Assembly: GCA_007127575.1 (NCBI GenBank)
Contig: SKZC01000199.1
Location: forward strand, 1 to 8,983
Source: Gemmatimonadota bacterium
Lineage (GTDB): Bacteria > Gemmatimonadota > Gemmatimonadetes > Longimicrobiales > Gaopeijiaceae
Length of the DNA: 8,983 nt
Direction of reading: 5' to 3'
In this document: positions 7,000 through 8,983 of the stretch, piece after piece
How positions within the stretch are numbered: position 1 is the stretch's first letter
Layout of the letters: the number at the start of each line of letters is the position of its first letter
Translations under genes and position numbers: made by a program
The notes under the pieces: model-generated
Told to the model about the DNA's origin: nothing
What the model saw: the letters and a program-made list of their open reading frames with translations, nothing else
The model's database searches: none

Positions 7000-7030
7000 G
7001 GGGGGAGGAGAGGGGGGAGGGCACCAGGGG
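7000..7030 (+). other. Four-run guanine tract, G-quadruplex form
   Basis: The plus strand has G runs at 7000-7005, 7012-7017, 7019-7021 and 7027-7030, separated by loops of 6, 1 and 5 nt. This satisfies the G3+N1-7 pattern for an intramolecular G-quadruplex. The tract begins 12 bp upstream of the act -35. GGAGGAG (7004-7010) can alternatively pair with CTCCTCC (7034-7040). Confidence 0.4.
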
Positions 7031-7048
7031 AGTCTCCTCCACGAGGCC

Positions 7049-7058
7049 CCACATGTGG
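7049..7058. promoter_or_regulatory. Perfect palindrome CCACATGTGG, candidate protein-binding site
   Basis: This 10-bp perfect palindrome lies in the middle of the divergent control region, about 60 bp upstream of the act -35 and about 150 bp upstream of the DUF432 start, a reasonable place for an activator or shared regulator site. No factor can be named from the sequence. Confidence 0.3.
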
Positions 7059-7060
7059 TT

Positions 7061-7075
7061 GCCCCTCTGCGGGGC
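7061..7075 (+). other. Small GC stem-loop
   Basis: GCCCC (7061-7065) and GGGGC (7071-7075) pair around a 5-nt loop. No T tract follows on either strand, so it is not an intrinsic terminator. It may be chance in this composition. Confidence 0.25.
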
Positions 7076-7206
7076 GGGACTCCATCTTCTCACCGAAGAG
7101 ACCCTACACGTCACCGGGAGGCGGCGCCGGGGCCTCGAACGGTGTATCCGAGACGGCCGCACTCCCAGCCGGAGGGGTTGGGCCGGAGACTTCTTTGGAG
7201 GGAGCC

Positions 7207-8040
7207 ATGGCTTCTGAACGAGAGCAGACGGATCCGGTGGAGCCTGGCCGCCCCTGGGGACGGTACCCTTTGGCCGGGAGGGAACCGCTCACGGTGACGG
7301 TGGGCCCCCGGGTCCTCTGGCTCAGCCTCCGGGACGGGGAACTGTGGGTCGCCCATTCACCCCTGGAAGGACGACTTCCTTCGCGGACGGAGACGCCGCC
7401 CGTCCCGGACCAGGATTCGGAGAGCTGGGAACGGTGGGCCACGGAATCTCCCATCGAGGAGGTGGAGCTCCGCCCCCTACTCCCGCCCCGCCCCATCGTA
7501 CTTGAGCCCGAGCGCTCCTTCAGGCTCACACGGGGCGCAGGAGCACGGGTCTACGTCCGCGTGCCACTCTGGATCCAGCTCCGGATTCCCGAGCCCGACC
7601 CTTTGGTCATTGAGGAGGTCCCCACCATGACCCTTTCCGATACGTGGTGGGGAGGTTCCCATCGAGGTGAGTTGGCCTACTGGCTCCCTACCACCGCACG
7701 GCGAGAGATCCGTCCGGAGCTCTTCCAGCCCCATCTCGGGGTGTGTCCGCTCCAGATGTGGAACCGATCCCGGAGCGAGCTCCTGGTGGACAAGCTCCTA
7801 CTGGGCGTGGAGCACCTGAGCCTCTTTCAGGAAGGCGCCGGTAGGCTGTGGACGGACGTCTCCACAGTGCGATATCAGGGTGAGGGGGTGGAGAGCGTCA
7901 TCGACCGGTCCGGGGCCGCCCCTGACGAGGCGCCTGAGGCCCAACTCGTGACCCCGGCGAGGTCACCGGACCAAACAGGGCTGCGGGCGTGGACGTTCCA
8001 GAGACTTCGAGGGTTCCCCGGCTTCGGGGGGGCATCCTGA
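7207..8040 (+). CDS. DUF432 domain protein, partner gene of mscS
   Basis: This 277-residue soluble protein has no signal peptide, membrane helix or catalytic motif that I can recognise. It reads as a DUF432-family protein: the N-terminal beta-rich part (GRYPL...LTVTVGPRVLWLSLR-GELWVAHS, 18-51), a central part with WWGG (147-150) and GELAYWLPT (154-162), and a C-terminal part with VCPLQMWNRS-ELLVDKLLLGVEHLSLF (179-207). The family is found in archaea and bacteria, often next to MscS-type channels, as here, where mscS starts one base after the stop. Its function is unknown; a regulatory or accessory role for the channel is an inference. The start at 7207 is supported by GGAGG a few bases upstream. 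The frame stays open further upstream, but that part runs antisense to actA. Residues 235-260 look like a low-complexity linker. Confidence 0.8.
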   Translation: MASEREQTDPVEPGRPWGRYPLAGREPLTVTVGPRVLWLSLRDGELWVAHSPLEGRLPSRTETPPVPDQDSESWERWATESPIEEVELRPLLPPRPIVLEPERSFRLTRGAGARVYVRVPLWIQLRIPEPDPLVIEEVPTMTLSDTWWGGSHRGELAYWLPTTARREIRPELFQPHLGVCPLQMWNRSRSELLVDKLLLGVEHLSLFQEGAGRLWTDVSTVRYQGEGVESVIDRSGAAPDEAPEAQLVTPARSPDQTGLRAWTFQRLRGFPGFGGAS

Positions 8041-8041
8041 G

Positions 8042-8983
8042 ATGGCCATCGCGCTCCTCCTTCAAGCGGCGGAATCCGCTCAGGAACTCGAGACCGGTGC
8101 CGCCTGGTTCGACCTGGGAGGACTGGCCGACCTCCTCCGGGCCGCCCTCCTCTTCCTCCTGGGCCTGGCCGTGGTTCTCATGGCCACCCGTTGGACCCGG
8201 CGCTGGATCTCGGAAAAGTACACAGCCCACCAGGGCCTCATCGCGGGGCAGCTCGTCTTCTATCCGGGGCTGGCCCTGGTGCTGGTGTCGGTGCTCACCC
8301 AGCTCGGGTTCAGCCTCACTCCCCTGCTGGGTGCCGCCGGCATCCTGGGCATCGCCATCGGGTTCGCGTCTCAGACCAGCGTATCCAACGTCATCAGCGG
8401 CTTCTTTCTTTTGGCCGAACAGCCGTTTCAGGTGGATGATGCCATCGAGGTGGGAGGCACCGTGGGTCGGGTCCTCTCCGTGGACGTCCTTTCGGTGAAG
8501 CTCAGGACCTTCGACAACCGCTTCGTGCGGATCCCGAACGAGACCATCGTGAAGAGTCAGGTCACGAACATCACCCGCTTTCCCATACGACGCTTCGACC
8601 TCATGGTGGGAGTCGCGTACAAGGAGGACGTGAAGCGGGTTCGGAAGGTCCTCCTGGAGGTGGCGGGAGACAATCCACTGGCCCTCATGGAACCTGAGCC
8701 GTTGGTCCTCTTCGAAGGCTTCGGGGACTCCTCCCTCAACTTTCGCTTCGGGGTATGGACCACGAAGGAGAATTTCTTGAAGCTTCGAAACTCCCTGCAC
8801 GACGAGGTGAAGGCCCGCTTCGACGAGGAGGGCATAGAAATCCCGTTCCCCCACCGTACGCTCTATACCGGCGAGGTGACCGATCCCTTCCCGGTGGAGA
8901 TCGTGGAGCCTCCCCCCACTCTCGGGAAGGAGGAGGGGGAAGTGACCGAGCCCGGAGACGAAGAGGGGCTCGTTCCCGAGGAC
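8042..8983 (+). CDS. MscS-family mechanosensitive ion channel (partial, C-terminus beyond window)
   Basis: Small-conductance mechanosensitive channels open under membrane tension and release solutes during hypo-osmotic shock. The visible 314 residues start at ATG 8042, one base after the DUF432 stop, which suggests translational coupling. Three helices are seen at about 27-48, 68-88 and 92-127. The last is the pore-lining TM3, with Gly/Ala packing in GAAGILGIAIGFASQTSVSN (97-116) and the PF hinge (128-129). The beta domain follows (VDDAIEVGGTVGRVLSVDVL, then RTFDNRFVRIPNE), with the typical IPN before a conserved NITRFPIRR segment. An alpha/beta C-terminal domain reaches GIEIPFPHRTLY (about 268-279). 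Beyond that, a Pro/Glu/Gly-rich acidic tail (from about residue 290) continues out of the window. It is a three-helix MscS type rather than a large YbdG/MscK type. Confidence 0.95.
   Translation, partial: MAIALLLQAAESAQELETGAAWFDLGGLADLLRAALLFLLGLAVVLMATRWTRRWISEKYTAHQGLIAGQLVFYPGLALVLVSVLTQLGFSLTPLLGAAGILGIAIGFASQTSVSNVISGFFLLAEQPFQVDDAIEVGGTVGRVLSVDVLSVKLRTFDNRFVRIPNETIVKSQVTNITRFPIRRFDLMVGVAYKEDVKRVRKVLLEVAGDNPLALMEPEPLVLFEGFGDSSLNFRFGVWTTKENFLKLRNSLHDEVKARFDEEGIEIPFPHRTLYTGEVTDPFPVEIVEPPPTLGKEEGEVTEPGDEEGLVPED

Larger units (their letters stand above)
6895..7206. other. Divergent control region between the act operon and the DUF432-mscS pair
   Basis: This 312-bp stretch has no convincing gene. 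It separates the two divergent gene groups and should hold both promoters. The act promoter, its spacer dyad, a G-run tract and several palindromes are listed separately. For the rightward genes I see only a weak candidate promoter, TTGCCC (7059-7064) and CATCTT (7083-7088) with an 18-bp spacer (4/6 and 3/6 matches). A possible 5-bp stem (GAGGC 7118-7122 with GCCTC 7132-7136) would lie in the DUF432 mRNA leader. Confidence 0.8.

Noticed and set aside
7059..7088. Possible plus-strand promoter TTGCCC-18-CATCTT for DUF432-mscS
   Set aside because: Only 4/6 and 3/6 matches with a non-optimal spacer. Such matches are frequent by chance, so it is noted but not called as a promoter.
6349..7206. Upstream in-frame extension of the DUF432 gene through the control region and actA
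   Set aside because: The first part runs antisense to the pentaheme actA. The control region holds a promoter and dyads. A strong GGAGG site supports the ATG at 7207, where the family-like sequence begins.
1..8983. Mobile elements, CRISPR arrays, tRNA or rRNA genes
   Set aside because: No transposase or integrase reading frame, repeat-spacer pattern, or structural RNA signature was seen in the window.

Overview
The window is a GC-rich bacterial chromosomal segment holding two divergent gene groups around a 312-bp control region (6895-7206). The leftward group is the operon for Alternative Complex III (ACIII), the quinol:electron-acceptor oxidoreductase that replaces the bc1 complex in many bacteria. 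The rightward group is a DUF432 gene followed by an MscS-type mechanosensitive channel gene. Both groups run off the window, so no terminator is visible. The host is an ACIII-carrying, Gram-negative-type bacterium with Tat-exported and lipidated respiratory proteins. The base composition and the plain N-terminal Tat signal of ActB would suit Gemmatimonadota or a similar high-GC phylum, but that placement is a guess.

Minus strand, in transcription order: actA (6894-6343, pentaheme cytochrome c), actB (6249-3238, Tat-lipoprotein fusing a molybdopterin-oxidoreductase-like domain to a four-cluster Fe-S domain), actC (3197-1821, NrfD-like integral membrane subunit), actD (1824-1288, DUF3341 membrane subunit), actE (1295-606, monoheme cytochrome c lipoprotein) and actF (592 to beyond base 1, multi-helix membrane subunit, N-terminal 197 codons). 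From actC onward the genes are packed with a 4-nt overlap, an 8-nt overlap and a 13-nt gap, which suggests translational coupling. In the known complex ActC and ActF lie in the membrane, ActC oxidises quinol, and electrons pass through the Fe-S clusters of ActB to the hemes of ActA and ActE and then to a terminal oxidase. Oxidase genes often follow actF, but that region is outside the window.

Plus strand: DUF432 protein (7207-8040), then one base later mscS (8042 to beyond 8983). The pairing suggests that the DUF432 protein works with the channel, but its function is not known.

The control region contains a good sigma70-type promoter for the act operon (TTGACA, 17 bp, TATGTT). A perfect 15-bp dyad sits inside its spacer. 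The region also has a four-run guanine tract of G-quadruplex form, a second perfect palindrome (CCACATGTGG) and several small stem-loops. The points most worth a second look are the operator-like dyad, the full set of four cysteines kept in the supposedly cofactor-free half of ActB, the leader mini-ORF before actB, and the DUF432-MscS pair.
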